64,000 bases of DNA from Trichomonas vaginalis G3 (taxonomy: Eukaryota > Parabasalia > Trichomonadida > Trichomonadidae): NCBI RefSeq assembly GCF_026262505.1, contig NC_067208.1, positions 2,108,001 through 2,172,000 on the forward strand, given 5' to 3'. Each line of letters starts with the position of its first letter. Positions within the stretch are counted from its first letter, which is position 1. A model generated the notes under the pieces. That model was not told where the DNA came from, ran no database searches, and saw only the letters and a program-made list of their open reading frames with translations. Positions 26,614 to 36,530 of this stretch are shown here, one piece after another. A program made the translations under genes and the position numbers.

Positions 26614-27063
26614 TTACATGTCAAATTTCTTTTTCTCTGGAACTGGTTCAGGTTCTTTCTTCTCTTCTACTTTCTTCTCTTTCTTTTCTCTCTTCTTCTT
26701 TTCTGGTGGAGTTATGTCAAATTTCTCCGAACCATATTTATGTAAAAGTTCTTTGTCCTTTAATAGCTCTTCTATTCTGTTTTCTATTTCATCTTCAAGA
26801 ACAGCGCATGTGTCTTCTTTGCATTCTAAGAACTTTTGTTGGACTTCATCTTTCCAATCGGCGTCATCTCTGTCAACAAGTCTGTCATTGACAAATTTTA
26901 AGACTGCTCTGCTTAATGTTTTATGGTTCTTGTCATATTCCCAGAAACAGAACTTTAGAACAAATTCACCTTTCTTGTTTACACTATGTAAGATTTTTAT
27001 GGTCGACAGATGTTTGCTGTCGAAAAGCTTGTCTCGAATATAGATAGCGAAATCGCTAGACAT
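26614..27063 (-). CDS. Lys/Glu-tailed hypothetical protein, 149 aa
   Basis: The first 110 residues are mixed alpha/beta with no recognised motif. The last 35 are almost entirely Lys, Glu and Pro. It is convergent with the 139-aa gene and divergent from the decayed ATPase across 35 bp containing AAGATAAAAATTTT. Confidence 0.5.
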   Translation of the reverse strand: MSSDFAIYIRDKLFDSKHLSTIKILHSVNKKGEFVLKFCFWEYDKNHKTLSRAVLKFVNDRLVDRDDADWKDEVQQKFLECKEDTCAVLEDEIENRIEELLKDKELLHKYGSEKFDITPPEKKKREKKEKKVEEKKEPEPVPEKKKFDM

Positions 27064-27098
27064 TTTCTAAAAGATAAAAATTTTAATTTTCTAAAAAT

Positions 27099-27969
27099 AT
27101 GTTAGAAAAAAGTTTGCTGACATTGACAAGAAATTTGAGAATGTTTTAAACAAGAACAAGAGGAAGTTAGAAAATGCTCAGATAAAACCCATACATGACA
27201 AGTTCTTATTTGCTCAGAATGGTATAACAGGTCTAATCGCACACCTGGGTCGGGTAAGACTTTCACTTATCTTAAAATGGCTGCACAACAACAAGAACTA
27301 GATGAGAAAGAACCCATTCTATGAGTTAGTTCATTTGTAGTACTTCTGGTCAATTTGACCAAACCGTCAATTCGTTCAAAGATATTATAAGAAGTCTAAG
27401 TAGTATGTATAAAGGATACTGAGTTGTTAGATTGGATAAAGAAGTACCAAAGAAGAGTTTTGAAGTATAATGCTATAAATGAGTATATAAATTCTAAGTT
27501 TAAAGACCCAAATGAGGAAATGCAGAGAATATTAGAGAAGAAACACTTCAGAAACAAACAGAAAGAGATAGAATACATTTCGAAGAAATTGCAATCTTAC
27601 GATTGGAAGACATACCCTCACAGATGTCTTCTTATCTTAGATGATTTCGCCTCTCATCCTTTGTTAAAGAACAGAGAACAAGATATGTGTCGAATTCTTA
27701 AGAAGCTCAGACACTTTAACATCTCAGTCGTAATATGTGTACAGACAGCCAAGAGTTTAAGTAAGGATGTAAAGAGAATACTTACTGACATTGTACTTTT
27801 CCCCGGATTGTCCGAAGACGATTTCATGGAACTTATGAAAGAGTCCATGGCAGGTAAGTTTGACAGACATGAACTATGGGAGAAGTATAAAGTCATACAA
27901 GACCCTCATACTTCTTTCAGAATTCATATCTACGCAAACAAAGTTCAAATTGTAAAAAGTCAAGCTTGA
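27099..27969 (+). pseudogene. Decayed A32/FtsK-HerA-like packaging ATPase
   Basis: The intact C-terminal frame (27424-27969) holds the Walker B-type strand LLILDDF and the downstream VVICVQT and RILTDIVLF segments that align with the ATPase at 388-1275. The N-terminal part around 27200-27300 shows a damaged P-loop (a short GKTFTYLK piece after a shifted frame) and stops near 27320. The ATG at 27099 faces a Maverick-type divergent promoter. Confidence 0.7.
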
Positions 27970-28074
27970 AAAATGTAAGTGTTTAGTCTTAGTAAGTCTG
28001 TTGTGGTGCTGGGGCTGTCGGTTCTTCTGGCTTTGGAAGGCATTCAGGAAGAGGGACGTGAGACATTCGTTTGT

Positions 28075-28320
28075 GTCCTGTCGGAAGGAAGAACTTTTCC
28101 TGTCGGAAGGAAGAACTTTTCCTGTTGGAAGGAAAAATTTTTTCTGTTGGAAGGAAAAACTTTTCCTGAAGTTCGACCAAAAAGTTCTCAATTTTCGAAA
28201 ATTTGAATGGTTTACGGACGGACAACTGGAAAATTTTTTCCTGTCGTCGGGAAAATTTTTTCTTGTCGGAAGGAAATTTTTTTCCAGTTGTCGGGAAAAT
28301 ATTTTTCTGTCGGAAGGAAG
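28075..28320. repeat. Degenerate ~22-bp quasi-palindromic repeats
   Basis: Units of the form AACTTTTCCTGTCGGAAGGA recur with variable A/T runs. In each unit TTTTCC and GGAA can pair around TGTC, giving a string of weak hairpins. Every frame on both strands is open here, which reflects the repeat rather than genes. It fills the gap between the decayed ATPase and the KilA-N gene. Confidence 0.6.
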
Positions 28321-28412
28321 GACTCGGAATGCCAGAAGGATTTGACAAGGCAATTTACTTTATAGAGCTACCTGAGCCATCTGAAGTCAAGCTTGAAAAA
28401 TAAATGGTTCAT

Positions 28413-29216
28413 CTACTCTACTTGTTTGAAGTTGTCAAAATACTCTGTTATTTTTTCCTTTAACAATGGCAAATCTTCTTTGAAGGTAAGTATTGTACAA
28501 CCTTTAATATCATAGTGTGTTTGAGGTAACGTATCTTGAACTATTTGTTTCACATCTTCATTTGGGGTCATTGAAATCGGTAAGTTTTCGCGATAGAACC
28601 AATTTCTGTCAGATTTGTAAATCTTAGCAAGGTCGTAAAAGCTTTTGTTGTTTCTTCTGACTAAATGCAACATAACCATATCTTTATCTTCTTCATTTTC
28701 CATCTCTTCAGTATAAATCATATACTTATAGTTCTTTTCCTTTCCTTTTGGTACCGAACGTGGTATTCTTTTCTGAATGCTTTTGTCTTTTGCTTGAAGT
28801 TTCTTTTCCATCTCTTCACGTTCTTGTCTATGAATTTCGTCAAGAAGTTTGTAAACATGCCATGCATAACGAGGAGAAGCCCATATTGCAACAGCATTTA
28901 CTAAAAGTCTATGAACATACCAGCCTCTTAAATTTATTGGCAAATTTTTACGATTTTCATGTGTTTTATGCATGGCCGGAAAAGGTCGGTCTAGAGAAAT
29001 TTCACTCAAAAGTTCTTGTGTGCTTTGGTTTCTGAACCAGTCGTCTGCGTGTTTAGTATCTGGAGCAAAACATGCTGTCAAAATACTTTGCATTTGGTAC
29101 ATATCGTCTTTGACCGAACGAATGAGACGGAGATGTTTGTTAAACTGTATGTACTCGTATTCTTCATTTATAGCTTCATGGACTATAACTGTTGTTGTGT
29201 TCTCTGTTGTTGACAT
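28413..29216 (-). CDS. KilA-N domain protein, 267 aa (second copy)
   Basis: This is a near-duplicate of 9648-10472 with the same KilA-N domain, shortened coiled coil (one KDEVIES-type segment missing) and the same C-terminal RNWFYRENLP region. The ATG at 29216 follows the conserved GTATGTAAAGACAG leader. Its neighbour on the same strand is the T5orf172 protein, another nucleic-acid-related accessory gene. Confidence 0.85.
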   Translation of the reverse strand: MSTTENTTTVIVHEAINEEYEYIQFNKHLRLIRSVKDDMYQMQSILTACFAPDTKHADDWFRNQSTQELLSEISLDRPFPAMHKTHENRKNLPINLRGWYVHRLLVNAVAIWASPRYAWHVYKLLDEIHRQEREEMEKKLQAKDKSIQKRIPRSVPKGKEKNYKYMIYTEEMENEEDKDMVMLHLVRRNNKSFYDLAKIYKSDRNWFYRENLPISMTPNEDVKQIVQDTLPQTHYDIKGCTILTFKEDLPLLKEKITEYFDNFKQVE

Positions 29217-29304
29217 ATCTGTCTTTACATACAAAATAAAAAAATAAATAAAAATAAAATTAGCGTTATTTTCTGACTTTCACAAAAGACCAAAAATAAA
29301 CGCT

Positions 29305-29916
29305 TTACATGTATTTTTCAGCAACTTCGTCAAATAATTTTATAGCTTTATCTATCTCATCTACTTCAAACGTTTCTTTACCTTTTATGGGAGCACCATA
29401 CATTTTCTCAAACTTTTCAAGTAGTTCTGTTTCTGCAGCTCTCATATCATTAGCAAACACAACCTTGACTCTATTGACTGTACTGTCATATCTTTGAGTT
29501 ATATTATATGTTCTTCCTATCTTATATCTTTTTGTATTGAAGTCCTTCGGTTTCTGAACGATGTAAAGTAAGCCTTCACTGCAACGTTCCGTATCGAATG
29601 AACCATATGTTATGAAGTTATATCCAACAACTGGGTCTAACCATAACAAAACTATTGGTATAAGACTTTTGTCGATGAGATATGCTGTAGTTCCATAGAA
29701 TCTTACCGATATCATAAGCTCAGGATTTCTTGTCAAAATTTTCTGAGTTGAAGCATTTCTAACCCGGTCGTGTGTTTTCTTTCCAGATGGAAATATAATG
29801 TCTGACAAAGAATATTTGTTGTATTTCTTTGAGTATCTTACGTTTAAATCACCTATTCTAACCACTTTGGTGTCATTGTCTATCTTTTTAACTGTTTCAA
29901 ACTCAATGTTTGACAT
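29305..29916 (-). CDS. T5orf172/GIY-YIG-related domain protein, 203 aa
   Basis: The C-terminal 100 residues carry the T5orf172 pattern: GLLYIVQKP, then RYKIGRTYNITQRYDS, VKVVFANDMRAAETELLEKF, and a final KETFEVDEIDKAIKLF. This domain belongs to the GIY-YIG nuclease fold and is common in large DNA viruses next to KilA-N-type domains. The N-terminal 95 residues are a separate unrecognised domain with YGTTAYLIDKSL, similar in feel to MSV199/KilA-associated domains. The ATG follows the conserved GTATGTAAGGACAG leader. Confidence 0.8.
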   Translation of the reverse strand: MSNIEFETVKKIDNDTKVVRIGDLNVRYSKKYNKYSLSDIIFPSGKKTHDRVRNASTQKILTRNPELMISVRFYGTTAYLIDKSLIPIVLLWLDPVVGYNFITYGSFDTERCSEGLLYIVQKPKDFNTKRYKIGRTYNITQRYDSTVNRVKVVFANDMRAAETELLEKFEKMYGAPIKGKETFEVDEIDKAIKLFDEVAEKYM

Positions 29917-30027
29917 TACTGTCCTTACATACAAAATAAAAAAATAAATAAAAATAAAACTAATTTTATTTTTTCTATCTTAAGGAAATTCATGAAAATT
30001 GGTCATTTTTCAGCAAAAATATATTTT

Positions 30028-30388
30028 AGGTGAAGAGGTGAGATCTCACCTGTTTTCTCACCTCTTTTTTCACCTCTTGAATTTGTCAAGACTTCTTCGT
30101 ATATGTTTTGTCAAAACTTCTTCGTAAATGTTTTGTCAAAACTTCTTCGTAATGAGCGTAAATCAGACAAAAATAATGTTTAGGTGAAGTGGTGAGATCT
30201 CACCTGTTTTCTCACCCGTTTTTTCACCTCATGAATTTTCATGATTTCATCGTAAATGTTTTGTCAAGACTTCTTCGTACATGTTTTGTCAAGACTTCTT
30301 CGTAATGAGCGTAAATCAGACAAAAATATATTTTAGGTGAAGAGGTGAGATCTCACCTCTTTTTTCACCTGTTTTCTCACCTGTTATT
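30028..30388 (-). repeat. Tandem block with AGATCT palindrome elements, copies 4-6 (GTGAGA class)
   Basis: Three palindromes GGTGAGATCTCACC lie at 30037-30050, 30191-30204 and 30344-30357, spaced 153-154 bp. Each is flanked by CTCACC/TTCACC half-sites and preceded by the reverse of the AAACATTATTTTTG tail. Between them are 25-bp modules (CTTCTTCGTAAATGTTTTGT) identical in kind to those of the 57-61 kb array. The block begins right after the stop codon of the 312-aa homologue. Confidence 0.8.
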
Positions 30389-31021
30389 TTATAAGCGTTT
30401 TACATGAATTGTACGATGTATATTTGAAATCCTAAACAGTTTTGTAGCTTCTATTTCTTCTGTCAGTATGTCAAAAGTTTTAACTATGCCGAAGGTTTCT
30501 TTATACTTCTTCTTGACGTCAGATAGAAGGAAATCGTCAGCAGTTGGATAGTTTTTGTTCAGAAATGTCAACATGTCCATTTTATCTTCTGCTGGTTTCT
30601 CTGCTTCTTTCTTTAAGTCTGCATAGTCGTTTCTCATACGTTCTATCTCTTTGACGGAGTAGTTATATTTCCTAATTGCCGCTTTACATTTTGAACATTG
30701 CGGGTTCATTTTTGCGTTATATTCTGAAACCTTACCTGCTAAAACAACTAAGGCGTCAATGGTTTTCTTTAACGCAAAAGCTGCTGGTTTTATCTGTTCA
30801 TTCACATACCTTACCTCTCTATCTTTATCTCTTATCTGCCAAACACATTCAGCAACTAACGAAACAAAAGTTGTCGTAGTCTTAAATTCCTCAGCTTTAT
30901 ATATGTCGCAGAACTTCTTATTATACCCATGTCGCAATCTTTGTCCATAACCTTATGGTTGCAATGAAATTCCAGAAACTTCATAGTTTACCTTTCGTAT
31001 GAACTGTCTTTTATTTCTACT
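30389..31021 (-). pseudogene. Decayed copy of the 312-aa protein gene, ends in assembly gap
   Basis: The last 180 residues (from about 30937) match the gene at 7842-8780, including CSKCKAA and the coiled coil. A shift near 30937 moves the FHCNHKVMDKDC part into another frame. The rest is lost in the run of N. Confidence 0.75.
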
Positions 31022-31046
31022 NNNNNNNNNNNNNNNNNNNNNNNNN
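31022..31046. other. Assembly gap (25 N)
   Basis: A run of 25 N joins two element fragments. The true distance and even the adjacency of the two sides are unknown. Confidence 0.95.
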
Positions 31047-31089
31047 AAACATTAATGAATGAATTATATGTATTCGTGAATGAGTTAAA

Positions 31090-31809
31090 CTAATCAATGA
31101 TTTTCATTAATGACGCCTTTAATGATTCATTAACTGTTGAATCCCTTAAAACAATTACTGAACTGTCATGGGCTTCGCCCTGGTCGCTTCGGTCTGAAAG
31201 ACCTTCAGGACTCAAAGAGTCCGTTTGCGACTTTATGAAAGGTACACTGCAAACTGTCGAGTTTGGATCAAATGCTGTAGTTGGTGCAGGAATATTAATG
31301 ATATAAGTCATTAAATCATTAAGTGACGTAAATAATGTTGTCGTTTTTGATTTAATTTCTTTAGCATCTGTTATATATGGTAATTTTATTTCTGTAGTTT
31401 CTGAATTAAAGATATTCGCTAAAATGTTTTGTAAACTGTTTTGAACAGCAGTATAAACCGTTGAATCCGGAACTCTTACGATTTCACCGTCCTTAATAAA
31501 AGGCATTGCACATGGTGTAGTGCTTGGGTCAAATCTTTCGGGATTATAATTCAACATATATTCTAATGCTTCATATACAGACTTATATACTGTTGTGTCG
31601 TTCTTCATGACAACTTCACCATTTACAATGAATGGCATTGTACATGGAGTTAAAATAGGGTCAAACTTTTCATAGTCCTTCCATGTTATGTATTTCTCGG
31701 TATTTCCATCACTGATAACAATATATTTGTCAGTAAGTGTGAGAGAGTATTGACCAAAATATAAACGTTTAGCTCTGTCAGCTTCATACGCATATGCAGC
31801 TATACTCAT
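31090..31809 (-). CDS. Fibre attachment-domain protein, 239 aa
   Basis: The first 60 residues match the N-terminus of the collagen-like fibre at 3424 (start M-x-IAAYAYE). A unit of the type FDP-x(3-4)-PC-x-MPFI-x-x-GE is then repeated about three times, with the STVY/TVYK segment after it. There is no collagen or fibre-tip region. A hairpin cluster at 31170-31222 is translated into the C-terminal part. The frame ends soon after, so this looks like a truncated fibre or a short attachment paralogue. Confidence 0.55.
   Translation of the reverse strand: MSIAAYAYEADRAKRLYFGQYSLTLTDKYIVISDGNTEKYITWKDYEKFDPILTPCTMPFIVNGEVVMKNDTTVYKSVYEALEYMLNYNPERFDPSTTPCAMPFIKDGEIVRVPDSTVYTAVQNSLQNILANIFNSETTEIKLPYITDAKEIKSKTTTLFTSLNDLMTYIINIPAPTTAFDPNSTVCSVPFIKSQTDSLSPEGLSDRSDQGEAHDSSVIVLRDSTVNESLKASLMKIID
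31170..31222. repeat. Cluster of three GC-rich triloop hairpins
   Basis: GGGCTTCGCCC (31170-31180), GGTCTGAAAGACC (31191-31203) and GGACTCAAAGAGTCC (31208-31222) are perfect stems with TTC, GAA and AAA loops. They sit inside the 239-aa frame and belong to the same class as the inserts at 1836 and 2351. Confidence 0.65.
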
Positions 31810-31826
31810 ATTTTAATGAGAATAAA
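31810..31826. promoter_or_regulatory. 17-bp divergent promoter
   Basis: ATTTTAATGAGAATAAA separates the fibre-type and penton-like start codons, matching 3407-3423 in the inverted duplicate. Confidence 0.5.
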
Positions 31827-32603
31827 ATGTTGTTCTATTTGCAAAGTACAGACCCAAACGAATACGGGACAGTAAAGCTACAAACAAACTTAGGTCTTCA
31901 GAATGAAGCACTTGCTTTCAGAGTTGTTGACTTCAATACTATCGCAACTTTTGTCATAACAGATGAAACAGATTTCATGGAGCTTGAAATAGATGGAAAG
32001 AAGCACGAAATAAGATTTCACAATAATGTAGAATATAAGATGGAAACATTAGCTGGAGTGTTAAATGCTCTCATAAATACTACAATAAACAAGGAGAACG
32101 AAGAAAACTTAATGAATGTTAAACTTATTGCAGGAGTTTTGAAGTTCAGTTATGCGAAGGAGTTTAAGATAACACGAATGAGTCATAGAGTTCAATTGCT
32201 TCTGGGAGCATACCATATGACATTTCCTTTGAAAAGTGTTGACAAAACGATTGAGATGAAATCTGTTCCATACGTATGTTATGGTAATTGTTTATACATT
32301 GAGTCAAAAATAGCTAATGTCACAGGTATTTCAGGAGTTAATAGTAAAGGTTCAGTAGAATATAAGTCTTTCTGTTATGAAGTAAATTCAATGTTCATTC
32401 CAAACGTTCCTGTCATAGCAACTCATTTAGGTAAATGGGTTCGCATTAGTCCTCATAATTTGAAAGACATGCAATTCAGACTTGTTGACTTTCAGGGCGA
32501 GCCTGTAGAACTGAAGGCACCAGTGCGAATGACTGTTGAAGTTGACTTTTTAGAAAATATTAAATGCAACAGCTTACAAGAGAACTCAGAGCTAAAAATA
32601 TAA
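31827..32603 (+). CDS. Penton-like minor capsid candidate (family 1), 258 aa
   Basis: This intact duplicate of 2642-3406 is almost identical in its C-terminal 150 residues and clearly diverged between residues 45 and 105, a pattern expected for recombination or selection on an exposed region. The ATG at 31827 is chosen over an in-frame upstream start because of the divergent promoter. Its 3' end overlaps the small downstream gene by 40 bp. Confidence 0.6.
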   Translation: MLFYLQSTDPNEYGTVKLQTNLGLQNEALAFRVVDFNTIATFVITDETDFMELEIDGKKHEIRFHNNVEYKMETLAGVLNALINTTINKENEENLMNVKLIAGVLKFSYAKEFKITRMSHRVQLLLGAYHMTFPLKSVDKTIEMKSVPYVCYGNCLYIESKIANVTGISGVNSKGSVEYKSFCYEVNSMFIPNVPVIATHLGKWVRISPHNLKDMQFRLVDFQGEPVELKAPVRMTVEVDFLENIKCNSLQENSELKI

Positions 32604-32834
32604 AGTATGAATGTTATGTATTAGGTCATGAACTTTGGTTGTTGCTGTTTGATGAAACAAATGAGTTAGTTATGTCAGTCAAGAGAACAGAAAAAGGCGT
32701 CAAAGGCGCCGAGCGCAAAGCGCTATATTTGTGTTAGTGAAAACTGCACCAAGTCAATAAGATTAGGTTTGCATTATGAAGATGAGTTCGATACTGTTGA
32801 AGAAGTTTTGGATAGATATTACAAATTGCTTTAA
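32564..32834 (+). pseudogene. Frameshifted copy of the 90-aa gene, without hairpin insert
   Basis: It is nearly identical to 2409-2681 but has one extra T near 32731, which creates a stop. The 3' end reads directly from the final Leu codon into TAA, showing the empty site of the 66-bp insert. Confidence 0.75.
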
Positions 32835-33444
32835 TTTACTAAAACATATTTCAAACAAAAGTTTATATTCTGTTGAAAGTTTTGTATACTCGTTCGAATA
32901 TTTATACTTAAACTCAACTCCTGGAGTACCTGGTATTTCAATGATGCGGATGTTACCTATTTTCATGAATGGTGGCGTTTGACCACAGCATTCGATTTCA
33001 GGTCGAGATAGTCAATGACACATTGTTTCCCTGTTATTCGTGAGATAACATTTTCAAGGTCCTCCTTTGTTAAAATTATTTGGTTCTTACTTATAAGATT
33101 TATCAAAAGCTTCTTATCGTCTTTGAGTAAGATAGTTTGATATAACTGAAGAAGGTAATGGTCTACGTTATCTGAAGGATTGTTTGAACATTTGTGTAAG
33201 GGTTGTCGTTGGCTTCTCTTGAAAGAATTTGGTCCAGTGGTGATACTCTAACTTAACATCTGATGTAGCGTTAGCGTTTGAAGCTGAGTTTAAATTCACG
33301 GATTTTCAGTTCTGGTTCTTTTTCTTTCAAAACACTCTGAACTATAGTTCTTTAGACAATATTGTTTGTCGTTCGTGAGTCAACATTTGATGTTGGTTCA
33401 ATTGGAACATTAACGGCACCAGCTAAGATGGATTTGCTTCTCAT
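32831..33444 (-). pseudogene. Frameshifted copy of the 216-aa gene, without hairpin insert
   Basis: The sequence aligns along its whole length with 1699-2349. Several indels, including one near the 3' end (around 32855), break the frame. The hairpin segment at 1836-1876 is replaced by six bases. Confidence 0.75.
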
Positions 33445-33470
33445 TTCATATAGAATAAAAACCTTTTAAT
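33445..33470. promoter_or_regulatory. 26-bp divergent promoter
   Basis: This is the duplicate of 1674-1698, one base longer, containing ATAGAATAAAAACCTTTTAAT. Confidence 0.45.
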
Positions 33471-33875
33471 ATGTATGAAATGAACAATATACTCGACAAG
33501 GGTTTGAATGTAAAGCTAACGAATGAAAATATTGTTGAATTCACTGAGACAGGAGCTGTGTATAAAGATGTAGAACTACTGAACAAAAGAGCTAAGGGAA
33601 AGAAGCAGGAACATGAACAAAGGGTGGAAGCCTATAAAAATTTATGTCAATGATTGGCTCAGGAGTTCAAACATAAAGTATGCAGAAAGTTATAGAGTTT
33701 ATGCGCTAAAAGGTGAAAAAGCCTTCATTTAAGAACAGCTATTCTAACGCATATCCTCAAAAGTTAAACGGATGGGGAAGTGGATGATATGAATGACAGC
33801 AAAAATATTAACAGAAATGGCGACAGAGATGCATGGAATTTGTTTACCATCAGTCAATTGAAGGTTAAACTTTAA
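33471..33875 (+). pseudogene. Frameshifted copy of the 133-aa gene
   Basis: The first 47 codons match 1272-1673; indels near 33605 and later shift the frame. The end overlaps the ATPase copy by 4 bp, as in the left block. Confidence 0.7.
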
Positions 33876-34762
33876 AACAATGTTGGTCGTTCCCATGGAA
33901 TATTTTTGACTTTAATGGTATTAGTCATGATATGAATCTCAAGGTATGAACGAGGAGAGATGAGAGACTTATATGCTTCCCAAATTTCTTCAAAAGGTAA
34001 TGTTATACCTGACTGTTTCCAAATGAGTTCAATATCATAACGTGAGAAACCTTGAAAGATAACGAAGTCAGTTATGAGACGTTTTATGTTTAAAGCTAAA
34101 AAACCTCCATGTTTGCATAAGTATTGCTACAGTTAAGTGGTAATGTCTGACTTTAGTAATGATGTTAGCTAATGGTGAGTCAGGCTTTGACACTAAACCT
34201 TTTCCGGCGAAGTCGTCGCAAAACGAGCAGAGTGTTTGAAGGATACTTTTTGAAGGGGTATTTTTGAAAGTTTTGATAGAATGTAGTTTGTAAGTCGTTT
34301 CATATCGTAAACTCCTGAGTATTGACGTAAGTGGTGTTTGTCAATAATTCTTTCCATCTCTTCTGAAGTCTTTTGCATTCCTGACTGTATAAATTCAACG
34401 ATGGCATAATATTTCCTCTTACGTCGAATGTAACGTTGAAGAAATTCAATGAGTTCGCTATCTGGAACTTTAACGACAGAGGCTTGAACTTTTGACATAA
34501 ATGTTTTCGCTGTTGAGTCCATAGAGTCTGAAGTTGCTGATATAATGATTTGGTCATAATATGAGTCATTTCCTAAACGTTCTGTTATGAGTATATGACG
34601 AATGAGGTTAAATGTCTTACCTGACCCCATCTTTCCACAATAGAAATAAACACCATTTGAACAGAACTCATAGTCCTTACTGAAAGGAAGAATGAGAGAA
34701 GAGTTAAGTTTGTCTGTAGTTTCATTCATGTCTTCATCTACGTCATGTATTAAATGCTTCAT
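33872..34762 (-). pseudogene. Frameshifted packaging ATPase copy
   Basis: The first ~180 codons (34193-34762) are nearly identical to 388-1275, including GKMGSGKT, but a shift near 34220 truncates it before Walker B. The remaining DNA still aligns to 33872. Confidence 0.8.
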
Positions 34763-34778
34763 TTTATCTCCATTAAAA
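34763..34778. promoter_or_regulatory. 16-bp divergent promoter
   Basis: TTTATCTCCATTAAAA lies between the ATPase and penton-like start codons. It equals the reverse complement of 372-387 apart from one base. Confidence 0.5.
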
Positions 34779-35659
34779 ATGCAAGTCAGAAATATTCAGA
34801 ACATAGCACCGAGTCTAACTGACAAGAGTATAAAGATATACTATGAACATGTTATGATGAAACCTACCAAAATTCAAGAAAGTCAGTATACTTATGAATA
34901 TCCAAGACACTGGGTAGAGTATGTAGGAGGTGAGAAAGCTATTGAAATCAGACAGGTTCGAAGTATTCCAGCAGGAAGAACAATATTATTGAAGAACTTT
35001 AATGTTTTGAGGTATAATGATGAGACAAAGAAGCAAGATAGTTTCCCTGTTGCTGGTGTATGTGAAACCTAGACACAGGAGATGACATGAAAGTTTTTAA
35101 TACAAAGCTTCAAACGTAGTGAGAGAAAACTGACTGCGGAAGGGCATCCATTACCTTCAGAAGTTACCATAGCATATAATTTTGAAACAAATGCAATAGA
35201 TTTTAAAGTCGTCTCTGCAAAGAAGTCAGGTTTACATTTAATGAAGCAGATGTATATTCGAATGAAAACTTCAAAGCTATTGCATGGTTAGATAATGACG
35301 ATTGCTTTAAGAAAATATTTAAATTCAGTGACTCAACGATGTCAATAGATGACCTTCGTGGAATGTTACCATCGACGTTTACAGTAGAAGGTTCAGCAGG
35401 ATTGCTTACAAGATTGTCAATTGGTGGTATTTGGTCTCGTGAGAACATTGTTATAAATCCAGTATAAGTGAATTTGCTGAAGAATCTATATTATGTCTTT
35501 CAAACTATATGTATTCGCCGCCGAAGCATTATAGTATAACAAAACTTTGTCAGTAAGTTTAATATAAGACTTGTTGAACCTTCTTCAATGAAAGATGTTG
35601 TGCTACCTAAAGATGGAAAGGATGGACTCATTATTGAGATGATTTTAATAGCATATTAA
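34779..35659 (+). pseudogene. Decayed penton-like (family 2) gene
   Basis: The first 98 codons match the gene at 1-371, then a frameshift near 35060. Later pieces recover the family: SMSIDDLRGMLPSTF near 35340 and the C-terminal VLPKDGKDGLIIEMIL near 35600-35650, matching PPDGKDCLYIEAQL of 15694-16551. Several stops lie in between. Confidence 0.7.
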
Positions 35660-35824
35660 ATGAGCTTGTTCTTGAAGGTCATTCATGATGAAATAACTGT
35701 TGTAGAAGATGTTAGCAATTGTTCAGACATTTTGAAGCGAATAGATGATATAAGAAAGAAGTTTATGAATGAGAATGTTTATGTTTCATTGACTTTCTCC
35801 AGTAACGAAACTTTTATGAGATAA
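35660..35824 (+). CDS. Small hypothetical protein, 54 aa
   Basis: An intact short frame starts one base after the stop of the preceding gene. It has a mixed hydrophobic and charged sequence, without signal peptide or recognised motif. Its position suggests translation of its own transcript or read-through from the penton-like gene. Confidence 0.35.
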   Translation: MSLFLKVIHDEITVVEDVSNCSDILKRIDDIRKKFMNENVYVSLTFSSNETFMR

Positions 35825-35856
35825 TATTGAAGAGAGATGATTTTAATATGGTGTAA

Positions 35857-36371
35857 ATGGTAGCTTGGGCAGCTTTAGGCGCAATGGGAACAAAAGCATT
35901 AGCATTTGGAGCAAAAGCACTTGGAGCTTATGACGCAGTAAATAAAATGAGTGGAGGAAGAGTTTCGAAGACATTAGATGCAAATAAAGGAAAGATTGGA
36001 GGCTGGGTTGCAAAGAAGTTAAGATTAAATAAAATAGGACTCATAAATAAAGCATCCAATTTGGTTGCGACTGAGTCAGAAAATGCTTTAGGAAAGGACG
36101 ATGAGTTTGCAAAACACGCAAAAGACTTTAATGACCAGATGAAAGGTGAAACAATGCATTTAAATAGAGTCGATGGAACTCTTCCTCCACCAGTAGTTCT
36201 TCTTCGTATGGTCCCTATGGAATGTATGGAAACCCTTACGAAAGACCATTTGACCCATTGACTGGTGGAAGTAACTGGTATCATTACGGACGAAGAAGAA
36301 AGACAGTCAAGTTGGAGACAGACGTGAAGAAAGCAACTAAAAAGAAACCAAGGAAGAGAGTTATAAAGTAA
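35857..36371 (+). pseudogene. Ala/Gly-rich small virion-type protein, frameshifted, about 171 aa
   Basis: The N-terminus WAALGAMGTKALAFGAKAL is hydrophobic and amphipathic, then a basic segment (WVAKKLRLNK) follows. A frameshift near 36190 displaces a Gly/Tyr-rich and Lys-rich tail (ending KKKPRKRVIK) that closes at 36371. Small proteins with an amphipathic N-terminus and basic tail resemble adenovirus-type core or pVI-like proteins in composition. Homology is not shown. Confidence 0.45.
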
Positions 36372-36380
36372 TGAATTCAA

Positions 36381-36444
36381 GTGGGTGAAAAAAGAGGTGA
36401 AAAAAGAGGTGAGATGTCACCTCTTCACCTAAATTTATTTTTGT
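36381..36444 (+). repeat. AGATCT-type palindrome/iteron element, copy 7 (GTGAGA class, imperfect centre)
   Basis: GGGTGAAA, AGGTGAAA and AGGTGAGA lead into GGTGAGATGTCACC (36408-36421), then TTCACCT and AAATTTATTTTTG. The centre is GATG instead of GATC, the only departure among nine copies. Confidence 0.7.
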
Positions 36445-36530
36445 GCTATGTTTTCATACGTGTGAGGGTGGTGATATCATTAATTTTAAGTTTATTTTTT
36501 ATTTTACTGAAAATTTTTATTTGGATGTAA

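Noticed and set aside
26618-27043. Ser/Phe-rich plus-strand frame opposite the 149-aa gene
   Set aside because: It is the antisense shadow of the Lys/Glu-rich gene; it has no leader and simple composition.
27874-28403. Several frames of 66-159 aa in the hairpin repeats
   Set aside because: All overlap the same short repeat on both strands; none has a conserved leader or a recognisable protein.
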